DNA of 7,455 nt, taken from contig DERX01000051.1 in NCBI GenBank assembly GCA_002361875.1, forward strand, positions 1,575 to 9,029. Direction: 5' to 3'. Positions 1 to 6,090 of this stretch are shown one piece after another. Numbering within the stretch: position 1 is the first letter of the stretch; the number at the start of each line of letters is the position of its first letter. The notes under the pieces are model-generated. The model was not told the DNA's origin. It was given only the letters and a program-made list of their open reading frames with translations, and did not search any database. The position numbers were made by a program, and so were the translations under genes. The stretch comes from Ruminococcaceae bacterium UBA3329 (GTDB lineage Bacteria > Bacillota > Clostridia > Oscillospirales > Acutalibacteraceae).

Positions 1-1824
1 AATACACAGGAAAAAATTGTTCAGGCAAGAACTCACATTGTACATATTAAATTCCTTGACGCTATCCGTGCCGTTGCAAAGAATAAGCTTTTCTGGGTTA
101 TTTCTCTTGCAGGCTGGGTTGGCTTCCTTGAAAACACTTACGGCAATATGCTTTCTTGGGCATATAACTATCACAATGATACCAAAACCGGCGTTAGTAT
201 GGGGCTTTATACTTTCATTACAATGTTTGTTGCAAATGCAAATATGTGGGGTATGATTGCCGCACCGTTTGCTATCCGTAAATGGGGCAAAAAAAAGGTA
301 CTTATCGTTACAAATGCGATTAATGCGGCTTGCTTAGCATTGCTTTATCCGATTGTTCAGGCGCAGTCTCCAAAAATGATTTTGTATATGGCATTTGTCC
401 TGTTCGGCAACTATCTTATGACATCATTCGGTGTTATTCTGACTCCTGCTGTAAATGCGGACATCCGTGACTATCAGCAGTATATTACAGGCGAACGTAT
501 CGACGGTATGTTTGCAGCAGTTGGACTTATAGGTACCATTATTACGGCGGCGACCAGCGGAATTGTACCTTCTGTTTATAAATCACTTGGTATTAACGCT
601 GATGTCTTAAAAGCACGTACGTCGGAAATTCTTATTGCGGCAGGTGAACGTGCTTCGCAGCTTGACCGAAACGCTCAGGGAATTCTCACCAATCCTTATG
701 ATACGTTGTATCTTCCGGATATTTTCCAAGACGTATTTGTTGTTATCGTTATTCTCTCCGTTGTCGGAGCTATAATGAATGTTATACCGTATTTCTTCTA
801 TGATATGACAGAGCTTCGCCAGCGTGCTATCGTTAAGGTGCTTCAGCTCCGTGCTATGTTTGAGGATTTCGGTAACGGTCTTCTTAATGACAAGGATATT
901 GTCAGCACGATTGATATGATTGAGTTTTCTAAGAAGATGTATAATCAAGAGCCGAAAGACATTGCGGCTCTTAAGGCAGCTAAAAAGAAAGCTGCGAACT
1001 CCGCAGAAAAGAAGCTTGCAAAGAGAGCAATTAAAGAAGCTCGTATTTACAATGACGATATTGAGATTTCAAAGCTCGTTATGCAAGAGCTTAACAAGTT
1101 CTCAACTCCCGAATGGCAGTTCAAGCTTGAAGAGGCTAAAAAGCTTAATGCGGCAGGTCTTGACGGCTTGACAGCGGACTCTTTTGAACATCTTCAGGAA
1201 GTACTTGCTGACGCTAAGGCAATGCCTAAGACATCAAAGATGGAAAAAGAAGAGCGTTCTGCATCTATCACATCTGCTAAAAACCGTATTTACAGCAAAA
1301 AGACTATCGAAGAAAAATATGATGGTAAAATTGAAGAGTTTGACGCAACAATATTTGAAGCGCTCTTTGACCGTGAGGACGAAAACCTTGCGGCACGCAC
1401 GGCTCTTGAAGAAAAGATTTCTGTTGCTAAGAGCAATATGAAGGAATCTAAATCTGCGGGCGATAAGGCATATTTTGAAGAGCAGAAGAAGCTTATTGAA
1501 GATTATAAGACTCAGATTGCCGAGCTTAAAAAGGCAAAAGTGAAAAATGATGCCGAAATCAAAAAGGCAACTGATGAAAACTCTGTTTACAACCGTTTGG
1601 CAAAGCCTTATATTGACGCCAAAAACCTTGTGGCTCAAGCTGAAAATTATACTCACTATGAGGAAATCAAGGGTATGTATGATGAAGCTAAAGAGCGTTA
1701 TGAAGCACAGCTTCGTGAGGAAGAGGAAGCAGCCAAAGCTCTTGCTGCTGAGCAAAAAGCAGTAAAAGAGAAAATGAAGGAAGAAAAGGCTGCAAAAAAA
1801 GCTGATAAAAAATCAAAGAAATAA
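1..1824 (+). CDS. GPH-family (MFS) sugar symporter, 5'-truncated by window, with long charged C-terminal tail
   Basis: The frame is open from base 1, so only the C-terminal 607 residues are visible; the ATG at 148 is internal. Residues about 30-267 are hydrophobic, with about six membrane spans. A basic inter-helix loop RKWGKKK lies at 93-99. The stretch D154-x-x-D157-Y158, then TGER (163-166) and G169, matches the D-x-x-DY-x4-TG-x-R-x-x-G signature of the glycoside-pentoside-hexuronide (GPH) cation:sugar symporters, so a role in sodium- or proton-coupled uptake of a glycoside is inferred; the substrate cannot be told. After the last helix (ending near FFYDM, about 268) the protein continues for some 340 residues rich in Lys, Glu and Ala, with KKAKKAA-type runs and heptad-like helices, ending in a poly-Lys tail. 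GPH proteins normally end soon after the last helix, so this cytoplasmic coiled-coil-like tail is odd. A stop at 1822-1824 is followed by a terminator. The family call is secure; substrate and tail function are unknown. Confidence 0.85.
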   Translation, partial: NTQEKIVQARTHIVHIKFLDAIRAVAKNKLFWVISLAGWVGFLENTYGNMLSWAYNYHNDTKTGVSMGLYTFITMFVANANMWGMIAAPFAIRKWGKKKVLIVTNAINAACLALLYPIVQAQSPKMILYMAFVLFGNYLMTSFGVILTPAVNADIRDYQQYITGERIDGMFAAVGLIGTIITAATSGIVPSVYKSLGINADVLKARTSEILIAAGERASQLDRNAQGILTNPYDTLYLPDIFQDVFVVIVILSVVGAIMNVIPYFFYDMTELRQRAIVKVLQLRAMFEDFGNGLLNDKDIVSTIDMIEFSKKMYNQEPKDIAALKAAKKKAANSAEKKLAKRAIKEARIYNDDIEISKLVMQELNKFSTPEWQFKLEEAKKLNAAGLDGLTADSFEHLQEVLADAKAMPKTSKMEKEERSASITSAKNRIYSKKTIEEKYDGKIEEFDATIFEALFDREDENLAARTALEEKISVAKSNMKESKSAGDKAYFEEQKKLIEDYKTQIAELKKAKVKNDAEIKKATDENSVYNRLAKPYIDAKNLVAQAENYTHYEEIKGMYDEAKERYEAQLREEEEAAKALAAEQKAVKEKMKEEKAAKKADKKSKK

Positions 1825-1903
1825 TTAGCTGAAATGCGAATAACCTTTTTATAATGTAAGACGGAGTTTTTTCAAAAACGTCTGCAAAAATATTGCTTTT
1901 CTA

Positions 1904-1934
1904 AAGAACTCGGTGTAAAGCCGGGTTCTTTTTT
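1904..1934 (+). terminator. Intrinsic terminator of the symporter gene
   Basis: AAGAACTCGG (1904-1913) pairs with CCGGGTTCTT (1921-1930) through ten base pairs, one of them G-U, around a 7-nt loop. A run of six T (1929-1934) follows. It lies 80 nt after the symporter stop and before the mgtE promoter, so it separates the two units. A weaker hairpin (AGACG 1859-1863 with CGTCT 1879-1883) lies upstream. Confidence 0.85.
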
Positions 1935-1958
1935 GTAAATTATTTCTTTTAACAGGTA

Positions 1959-1987
1959 TTGACAAATTTCGAATTAAGGCTGATAAT
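1959..1987 (+). promoter_or_regulatory. Sigma-A-type promoter for mgtE
   Basis: A perfect -35 TTGACA (1959-1964) is separated by exactly 17 nt from GATAAT (1982-1987), one mismatch from the consensus -10. Transcription should start near 1994, leaving an unusually long untranslated leader of about 230 nt before mgtE. No operator palindrome is evident over the promoter, so control, if any, probably lies in the leader RNA. Confidence 0.8.
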
Positions 1988-2006
1988 ATATGTGTATTTC
2001 GTTAAC

Positions 2007-2059
2007 TGATTTTTTGTTTAAATCAGGTGCAAACGGAATTAAGTATAATTGATTTGCAC
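2007..2059 (+). promoter_or_regulatory. Candidate antiterminator fold in mgtE leader
   Basis: TGATTT (2007-2012) can pair with AAATCA (2020-2025). Next, GTGCAAA (2027-2033) pairs with TTTGCAC (2053-2059), and the inner stem AATTA/TAATT (2037-2041 with 2046-2050) extends it to 12 bp around a 4-nt loop. The last arm shares GCAC (2056-2059) with the base of the terminator hairpin just downstream, so the two complete structures exclude each other. A second TGATTT copy at 2050-2055 offers AAATCA another partner. The pairings are read directly from the sequence; the regulatory role is inferred. I recognise no known riboswitch core. Confidence 0.45.
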
Positions 2060-2088
2060 TTTTGCTTATTGCAAATGTGCGCTTTTTT
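2056..2088 (+). terminator. Attenuator-like intrinsic terminator inside mgtE leader
   Basis: GCACTTTTGC (2056-2065) pairs with GCAAATGTGC (2071-2080) through ten positions with a single T-T mismatch and a 5-nt loop. GC and a run of six T (2083-2088) follow. Lying between the mgtE promoter and the gene, it would end transcripts after about 95 nt unless prevented, for example by the overlapping upstream hairpin. This placement is what makes it look like an attenuator and not a gene-end terminator. Confidence 0.65.
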
Positions 2089-2113
2089 CGGATATTAAAA
2101 AGAGGTGAGAATT

Positions 2114-2182
2114 GTGGACGCATCCGGAAGTACATTAGTGAAACCCCCGAGTATTACTTGCGGATTTGTTCCGCAATTTTAA
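2114..2182 (+). CDS. Possible 22-codon leader peptide upstream of mgtE
   Basis: A GTG codon at 2114 follows a good ribosome site, AGAGGTGAG (2101-2109), and opens 22 codons ending in TAA at 2180-2182. The peptide would begin MDASGSTLVK and carries an adjacent Pro pair (residues 11-12, codons CCC CCG at 2144-2149) and a further Pro at 20. The 5' arms of the nested hairpin at 2137-2200 lie inside this ORF, so a translating or stalled ribosome would change the folding. Proline-containing leader peptides are known for enteric Mg2+ transporter genes (MgtL for mgtA, MgtP for mgtCBR), but this peptide shows no obvious homology to those. The ORF is short and could be chance. Confidence 0.3.
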   Translation: MDASGSTLVKPPSITCGFVPQF

Positions 2183-2212
2183 TACTCACTGCGTTTCACT
2201 CTATTATTTTTT
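2137..2212 (+). terminator. Nested three-tier hairpin with T-run just before mgtE ribosome site
   Basis: Three perfect stems nest in order. AGTGAAAC (2137-2144) pairs with GTTTCACT (2193-2200), GAGTATTA (2149-2156) with TAATACTC (2180-2187), and TTGCGGA (2158-2164) with TCCGCAA (2170-2176), giving 23 bp around a TTTGT loop with small asymmetric internal loops. CTATTA and six T (2207-2212) follow. It may act as a second terminator, although the T-run starts 6 nt after the stem, which is weaker than usual. A short palindromic repeat that landed in the leader is an alternative reading. The GTTTCACT arm can instead pair with AGTGAAAAC (2218-2226) at the mgtE start. Confidence 0.5.
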
Positions 2213-2219
2213 AAGGGAG
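2213..2219 (+). promoter_or_regulatory. Ribosome binding site of mgtE
   Basis: AAGGGAG lies 8 nt before the ATG at 2228, a proper spacing, whereas the in-frame GTG at 2219 overlaps the site itself. This decides the start at 2228. The end of the site and the following bases (2218-2226) can pair with GTTTCACT (2193-2200), which could partly hide it. Confidence 0.75.
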
Positions 2220-2227
2220 TGAAAACT

Positions 2228-3583
2228 ATGAATGAAATGTTTGAAGCTGTTGCAGAAAACATTAAAGACCTTTTGCATAGCAAAAAGTGGGCAAAGCTGA
2301 AAATTATTCTTGAGGATATGAATGAGCAGGACATTGCCGAGCTTTTTATGGAGCTTGAAGAACGTGATCTTACTTTAATTTACAGACTTCTCCCTAAAGA
2401 GCTTGCCGCAGAGGTTTTTGTTAATATGGAGCCTGAGTATCAGGAGGCGCTTATTCGTGCATTTTCCGATTCAGAGCTTCGTGAAGTGCTTGACGAGCTT
2501 TATGTTGACGATGCTGTTGATATAATTGAGGAAATGCCCGCAACGCTCGTTAAAAGAATTTTAAAGCATACCGACCCCGAAATGCGTAAGAGTATAAATG
2601 AAATATTGCGTTATCCCGAGGATTCGGCAGGCAGTATTATGACCACCGAATATGTCGATTTAAAGCGCAGTATGACAGTTTCGGACGCATTTACCCGTAT
2701 CCGCAGAACAGGTGTCGATAAGGAAACAATTTACACCTGCTATGTTACGGACAGTAAACGAAAGCTAAAGGGCGTTGTTACCGCCAAGGAGCTTTTGCTT
2801 TCCGACGAAGGCGATTTAATCCGTGATATTATGGAGCCGAATGTCATTTCCGTTTCCACGAGAGAGGACAAGGAAGTGGTTGCCGACCTTTTCCAGAAAT
2901 ACGATTTTCTTGCATTGCCCGTTGTTGACGGTGAGGAAAGATTGGTCGGAATTGTAACCGTTGACGACGCTATTGATGTTTTGCAGGAGGAAATGACCGA
3001 GGACATTGAAAAGATGGCGGCTATTACACCTACAGATAAGCCCTATCTTAAAATGAGTGTGTTTGAAAACTATAAAAAGCGTATTCCGTGGCTTATGCTT
3101 TTGATGGTGTCTGCAACATTTACGGAAAAAATCATAAATCATTTTGAAGGCGCATTAACTGCCTGTGTGGCGCTTACAGCGTTTATCCCAATGCTGACCG
3201 GTACTTGCGGTAACTGCGGCTCGCAGTCTTCTGCAACAATAATCCGAGGAATGTCGTTGGGGGATATTCAGTTCAAAGATACCTTTAAGGTCATAGCCAA
3301 AGAAATGATGATTGCGTTTGCCTGCGGTTTTACACTTGCGTGTGTTAATTTTGTAAAGCTTATGATTTTTGACGATGTCGGCGTATTTGTGGCTTTAGCA
3401 GTCAGTGTTACAATGCTTATGGCGGTTGTATTCGCAAAGGTTGTCGGCTCAATTCTTCCCGTGCTTGCAAAAAAAATAGGCTTTGACCCTGCTGTTATGT
3501 CAAGCCCGTTTATTTCAACTATTGTTGACGCAGTGACGCTTTTGATTTATTTTACAATTGCAAGTGCAATTTTGAAACTGTAA
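2228..3583 (+). CDS. mgtE: Magnesium transporter MgtE
   Basis: At 451 residues this has the full family length. MgtE is a homodimeric Mg2+ channel/transporter of the cytoplasmic membrane whose cytosolic domains close the pore when internal Mg2+ is high. An acidic helical MgtE_N domain spans about residues 10-125. A tandem CBS pair spans about 130-255, opening with PEDSAGSIM and ending near the VTVDDAIDVL helix. A connecting helix precedes about five membrane spans from about 285 to the end. The conserved pore-loop segment reads G328-N-C-G-S-Q333 followed by the RGMSLG turn. D434 in the last helix (STIVDAVTLLIYF) corresponds to the Mg2+-coordinating pore aspartate known from the Thermus protein (D432). 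Cys replaces the more usual small residues at 327 and 330. The gene stands alone between its own promoter and a strong terminator, behind a long structured leader. Mg2+ is the primary substrate by family; transport of other divalent ions such as Co2+ is possible. Confidence 0.95.
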   Translation: MNEMFEAVAENIKDLLHSKKWAKLKIILEDMNEQDIAELFMELEERDLTLIYRLLPKELAAEVFVNMEPEYQEALIRAFSDSELREVLDELYVDDAVDIIEEMPATLVKRILKHTDPEMRKSINEILRYPEDSAGSIMTTEYVDLKRSMTVSDAFTRIRRTGVDKETIYTCYVTDSKRKLKGVVTAKELLLSDEGDLIRDIMEPNVISVSTREDKEVVADLFQKYDFLALPVVDGEERLVGIVTVDDAIDVLQEEMTEDIEKMAAITPTDKPYLKMSVFENYKKRIPWLMLLMVSATFTEKIINHFEGALTACVALTAFIPMLTGTCGNCGSQSSATIIRGMSLGDIQFKDTFKVIAKEMMIAFACGFTLACVNFVKLMIFDDVGVFVALAVSVTMLMAVVFAKVVGSILPVLAKKIGFDPAVMSSPFISTIVDAVTLLIYFTIASAILKL

Positions 3584-3593
3584 AAATGCTTTT

Positions 3594-3631
3594 ATATCCC
3601 ATACCTTAAAAATCAAGGTATGGGATATTTT
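3594..3631 (+). terminator. Intrinsic terminator of mgtE
   Basis: ATATCCCATACCTT (3594-3607) is perfectly complementary to AAGGTATGGGATAT (3615-3628), a 14-bp stem with a 7-nt A-rich loop, 10 nt after the mgtE stop. The T-run after it is short (TTTT, 3628-3631), but the following sequence stays T-rich. Confidence 0.8.
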
Positions 3632-3647
3632 ACTGCTCTTATTTTCA

Positions 3648-3676
3648 TTGACTTTTTCTGTCGAATAAAGTATTAT
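3648..3676 (+). promoter_or_regulatory. Sigma-A-type promoter for the cohesin/Big_2 gene and nfo
   Basis: TTGACT (3648-3653) and TATTAT (3671-3676) are spaced by 17 nt, each one base from consensus. The predicted start near 3683 gives a leader of about 50 nt and rules out translation from the upstream in-frame ATG at 3681. Confidence 0.75.
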
Positions 3677-3731
3677 ATATATGTATTTTTTTAATATAAT
3701 TTTTTCTTTTAGCTTATTTAGGGTGATAATA

Positions 3732-5024
3732 ATGAGAAGAATATATAAGGCCGCTGCTGTGTCAACGGTAATGGCAATAATAATGTCGGTTTTATTTGCG
3801 TTTTCGGCTTCTGCCGCAAGCGTTAAATATTCGGTAACAGGGGCATCAGGTACAAAGGGCAGTACGGTAACTGTAAGTGTTAAGCTGTCATCAGACGTTC
3901 AGATTTGGGGCGCAAATGTAAGCCTCAGCTTTAATTCAAATGAGCTTGCATTTGTAAGCTCTGCAAAGGGTGGGCTTGTTTCGGGCGGCAGTCTTAACAG
4001 AAGCGGTTCGAGAATAAATTTTTCCGGTATGTATAACGGAAAAAGCGGAACAGTGTTTACCGCAACCTTTAAAATTTTAAAGGATTCAGGCACAGCATCG
4101 CTTTCTCTTTCAAGTACCGAAAACACAGATGAAAACGGTAAAACCTATTCTTGCACAGCTTCAGGAGCAAGCATTACTGTGACGAAGCCTGTTTCGGGAA
4201 TTTCCCTTAACACCGGCAGTGTAACTCTCAGTAAGGGCGGAACGGCACAGCTGACAGCAACAGTTACACCGTCTGACGCAACAAACAGAACTGTAAAATA
4301 TTCCTCGTCAAATACAAGAGTAGCGACGGTTTCCTCAAGTGGTAAAATAACCGCAGTGGGCGGCGGTACGGCGAAAATCACTGCAACAGCAGGCGGAAGA
4401 AGCGCTGTGTGCAATGTAAAGGTAAATGTCAAGCAAACAGGGATAACCGTTTCTGGCGCAAAGGACAGAACAGTAGGTGAGGGTTCGTCGTTAAAGCTCT
4501 CCGTAGCAAAGGTACCATCCGATGCAACTGACAGCTACGCTGTTTCGTGGAGCTCCTCAGACACTTCGGTGGCGACAGTATCTTCTAACGGCACTGTTAC
4601 GGGCGTAAAAATCGGCTCGGCAGCCATTACTGCCAAGTCAAACGGCTGGACGACAGTTTATAACATAACCGTTACAGAGAAAACCTCGGAATCCGAAAGT
4701 GAAAGTTTATCAGAGGACACAACAGCAGAGTCTTTGGCGTCTGAATCAACATCTGCGGAAAGCACTGCTGCGGTAGCTTCGGCGGATAATAATGTTAAAA
4801 AATCCAATCCTATTAAAAGAGTGTTTAATGCAATATTCGGTAAAGACGGCGAAGAGCAGAAAACGGTGACAAAAGGCTATTATTATGCAATGCTCGTGCT
4901 TGTTGGCGTTATAACGGCACTTGTTTCCGTACCAGTGACAGCTCTTGTAACATCAAGCATTTGTAAGAATAAATATAAAAAGAAAAATGATGAAGACAAT
5001 TTATTCAATCAAAACAGAGAATAA
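3732..5024 (+). CDS. Secreted, membrane-anchored protein with cohesin-like domain and two Big_2 domains
   Basis: The start at 3732 is chosen because AGGGTG lies 6 nt upstream and a clean signal peptide follows: MRR, a hydrophobic core to about residue 24, then SASA with cleavage near 28. Of 430 residues, about 30-150 form a beta-rich domain with the cohesin pattern: VTVSVKLSS, then WGANVSLSFNSNELAF, then GTVFTATFKIL, then a final TASLSLSS strand region. Two bacterial Ig-like group 2 (Big_2) domains follow at about 154-232 and 234-318, each with LSKGGTAQL- or VGEGSSLKL-type openings and the VSWSSSDTSVATVSSNGTV core. A Ser/Glu/Thr linker (about 319-352) and a basic juxtamembrane stretch lead to a membrane helix (about 382-408) and a Lys-rich tail. 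No LPXTG motif or dockerin is seen. It is probably displayed outside the cell, held by the C-terminal helix; a scaffold or adhesin role is inferred. The cohesin call is by pattern only. It is first in a unit with nfo, 10 nt apart. Confidence 0.8.
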   Translation: MRRIYKAAAVSTVMAIIMSVLFAFSASAASVKYSVTGASGTKGSTVTVSVKLSSDVQIWGANVSLSFNSNELAFVSSAKGGLVSGGSLNRSGSRINFSGMYNGKSGTVFTATFKILKDSGTASLSLSSTENTDENGKTYSCTASGASITVTKPVSGISLNTGSVTLSKGGTAQLTATVTPSDATNRTVKYSSSNTRVATVSSSGKITAVGGGTAKITATAGGRSAVCNVKVNVKQTGITVSGAKDRTVGEGSSLKLSVAKVPSDATDSYAVSWSSSDTSVATVSSNGTVTGVKIGSAAITAKSNGWTTVYNITVTEKTSESESESLSEDTTAESLASESTSAESTAAVASADNNVKKSNPIKRVFNAIFGKDGEEQKTVTKGYYYAMLVLVGVITALVSVPVTALVTSSICKNKYKKKNDEDNLFNQNRE

Positions 5025-5034
5025 GAGGTAAAAT

Positions 5035-5865
5035 ATGCTAAATATCGGTTGCCATTTGTCGGCTTCAAAAGGCTTTTTGAATATGGGCAAAACCGCAATT
5101 GAACTCGGCGGTAATACATTTCAGTTTTTTACGCGAAATCCAAGAGGCGGCAGTGCCAAGGACATTGACCCTGCGGATGCAAAGGCGCTCATTTCGCTTA
5201 TGCAGGAAAACTCTTTTGCAAAAATTCTTGCCCATGCGCCGTACACACTCAATGCCTGTGCGAAAGTGCCGAGCATTCGTGAGTTTGCTTACAACACAAT
5301 GCTTGACGACTTAAAGCGAATGGAATATGTGCCGGGAAATATGTATAATTTCCACCCCGGAAGCCATGTGGGGCAGGGTGTGGAAACGGGAATTGAGCTT
5401 ATTTCCGATTTGCTCAACTCAATCCTTTGGGAAGAGCAAACGACTACCGTATTACTTGAAACAATGGCAGGCAAGGGGAGCGAGGTCGGCTCTCGGTTCG
5501 AGGAGCTTCGTGAAATAATAGACCGTGTCGAATTAAACGGAAAACTCGGCGTTTGCCTTGACACCTGCCACGTTAATGACGCAGGCTATGACATTGTGAA
5601 TGACCTTGACGGAGTTTTGACTGAATTTGACAAGGTAATAGGACTTGACAGACTCAAGGCTCTTCACCTTAATGACAGTAAAAATCCATTGGGTGCGCAC
5701 AAGGACAGGCATGAGAAAATAGGCGAGGGGTATATCGGCAAGGACACTTTTGAACGGATAGTTAACCACCCCGTGTTAAAGGATTTGCCTATGTTCCTTG
5801 AAACACCGAATGAGCTCCCCGGATATGCCGAGGAAATCAAGCTGTTAAAATCTCTTTGTAAGTGA
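5035..5865 (+). CDS. nfo: Endonuclease IV (deoxyribonuclease IV, AP endonuclease)
   Basis: This is a zinc-dependent AP endonuclease that nicks DNA 5' of abasic sites and removes 3' blocking groups in base-excision repair. The 276 residues match the family's usual size of about 280. Counterparts of all nine metal ligands known from E. coli Nfo are visible: H67 (LAHAPYTLN), H107 (FHPGSH), E142 (LLETMAG), D176 and H179 (CLDTCH), H211 (LHLNDSK), D224 and H226 (KDRH), and E256 (LETPNE), so the enzyme should be active. The common ETTAGQG motif reads ETMAGKG here, a mild change. The ribosome site AAGAGGT (5023-5029) overlaps the stop of the upstream surface-protein gene and sits 5 nt before the ATG. 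Co-transcription from the 3648 promoter is therefore likely, although the two functions look unrelated. The nearest terminator is at 6045, 180 nt past the stop. Confidence 0.96.
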   Translation: MLNIGCHLSASKGFLNMGKTAIELGGNTFQFFTRNPRGGSAKDIDPADAKALISLMQENSFAKILAHAPYTLNACAKVPSIREFAYNTMLDDLKRMEYVPGNMYNFHPGSHVGQGVETGIELISDLLNSILWEEQTTTVLLETMAGKGSEVGSRFEELREIIDRVELNGKLGVCLDTCHVNDAGYDIVNDLDGVLTEFDKVIGLDRLKALHLNDSKNPLGAHKDRHEKIGEGYIGKDTFERIVNHPVLKDLPMFLETPNELPGYAEEIKLLKSLCK

Positions 5866-6044
5866 GTGGGGAAGGGCGTGAAAATCTGTCCGTTTTTTGA
5901 TAATAATGCATCCTGTAGGGAACGGATTTATCCGTTCCGTAAAAATATCGCATAATCCTCATCTGCTGCCAATAAAGTTAGAAAAATAGTTTCGCTCCCT
6001 TACTTATGGAACCTGTTTGTATAGCAGACTGAATATTGAATACT
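5866..6044. other. Non-coding gap between convergent genes
   Basis: Apart from the palindrome at 5915-5940 I see no ORF with a ribosome site, no promoter and no RNA gene here. The stretch may be plain 3' spacer or the remains of a decayed insertion. Confidence 0.5.
5915..5940. repeat. Short palindromic intergenic repeat (REP-like)
   Basis: The segment GTAGGGAACGGA-TTTA-TCCGTTCCGT contains a perfect 8-bp inverted repeat, GGAACGGA (5919-5926) with TCCGTTCC (5931-5938), around a 4-nt loop. Elements of the form GTAGGG plus a palindrome are, from general knowledge, scattered widely between genes in gut Clostridia. There is no T-run after it, so it is not a typical terminator. Only one copy is in the window, so its repeat status is inferred from resemblance. 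Confidence 0.45.
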
Positions 6045-6076
6045 AAAAAAGCGGCTCAAAAATGAACCGCTTTTTT
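6045..6076. terminator. Bidirectional terminator between convergent operons
   Basis: AAAAAAGCGG (6045-6054) pairs with CCGCTTTTTT (6067-6076). After a C-A mismatch, two more pairs (TC with GA) close a 6-nt loop. The A-run on one side and T-run on the other make it work on both strands. It ends the nfo unit on the plus strand and the minus-strand unit, whose last stop codon lies 15 nt away. Confidence 0.88.
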
Positions 6077-6090
6077 CTATATATAAAGGT

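Noticed and set aside
1234..1755. 173-codon minus-strand ORF opposite the symporter tail
   Set aside because: It is a shadow of the Lys/Glu-rich coding strand, giving a Phe/Leu-rich translation without family resemblance or ribosome site.
1825..1934. Possible small RNA: TATAAT at 1850-1855 followed by hairpins and a terminator
   Set aside because: No acceptable -35 lies 16-18 nt upstream, and the terminator is fully explained by the symporter gene.
1990..2052. Short ORF from the ATG at 1990 running through the first leader hairpin
   Set aside because: It begins at or before the predicted transcription start and has no ribosome site.
1994..2227. M-box (ykoK) magnesium riboswitch expected upstream of mgtE
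   Set aside because: An AGGTGAG string occurs at 2103-2109, but the other conserved M-box segments (the GCTGCC and GACGCCAATGGGTCAACA-type blocks) are absent, and this string is better explained as a ribosome site.
2219..2227. GTG start for mgtE three codons upstream
   Set aside because: The codon overlaps the Shine-Dalgarno site itself; the ATG at 2228 is correctly spaced.
3681..3731. Upstream ATG adding 17 residues to the cohesin/Big_2 protein
   Set aside because: It lies at the predicted transcription start, lacks a ribosome site, and would bury the signal peptide behind a hydrophobic stretch.
4680..5024. Sortase (LPXTG) anchor in the surface protein
   Set aside because: No LPXTG-like motif precedes the membrane helix; it is simply a C-terminal membrane span with a basic tail.
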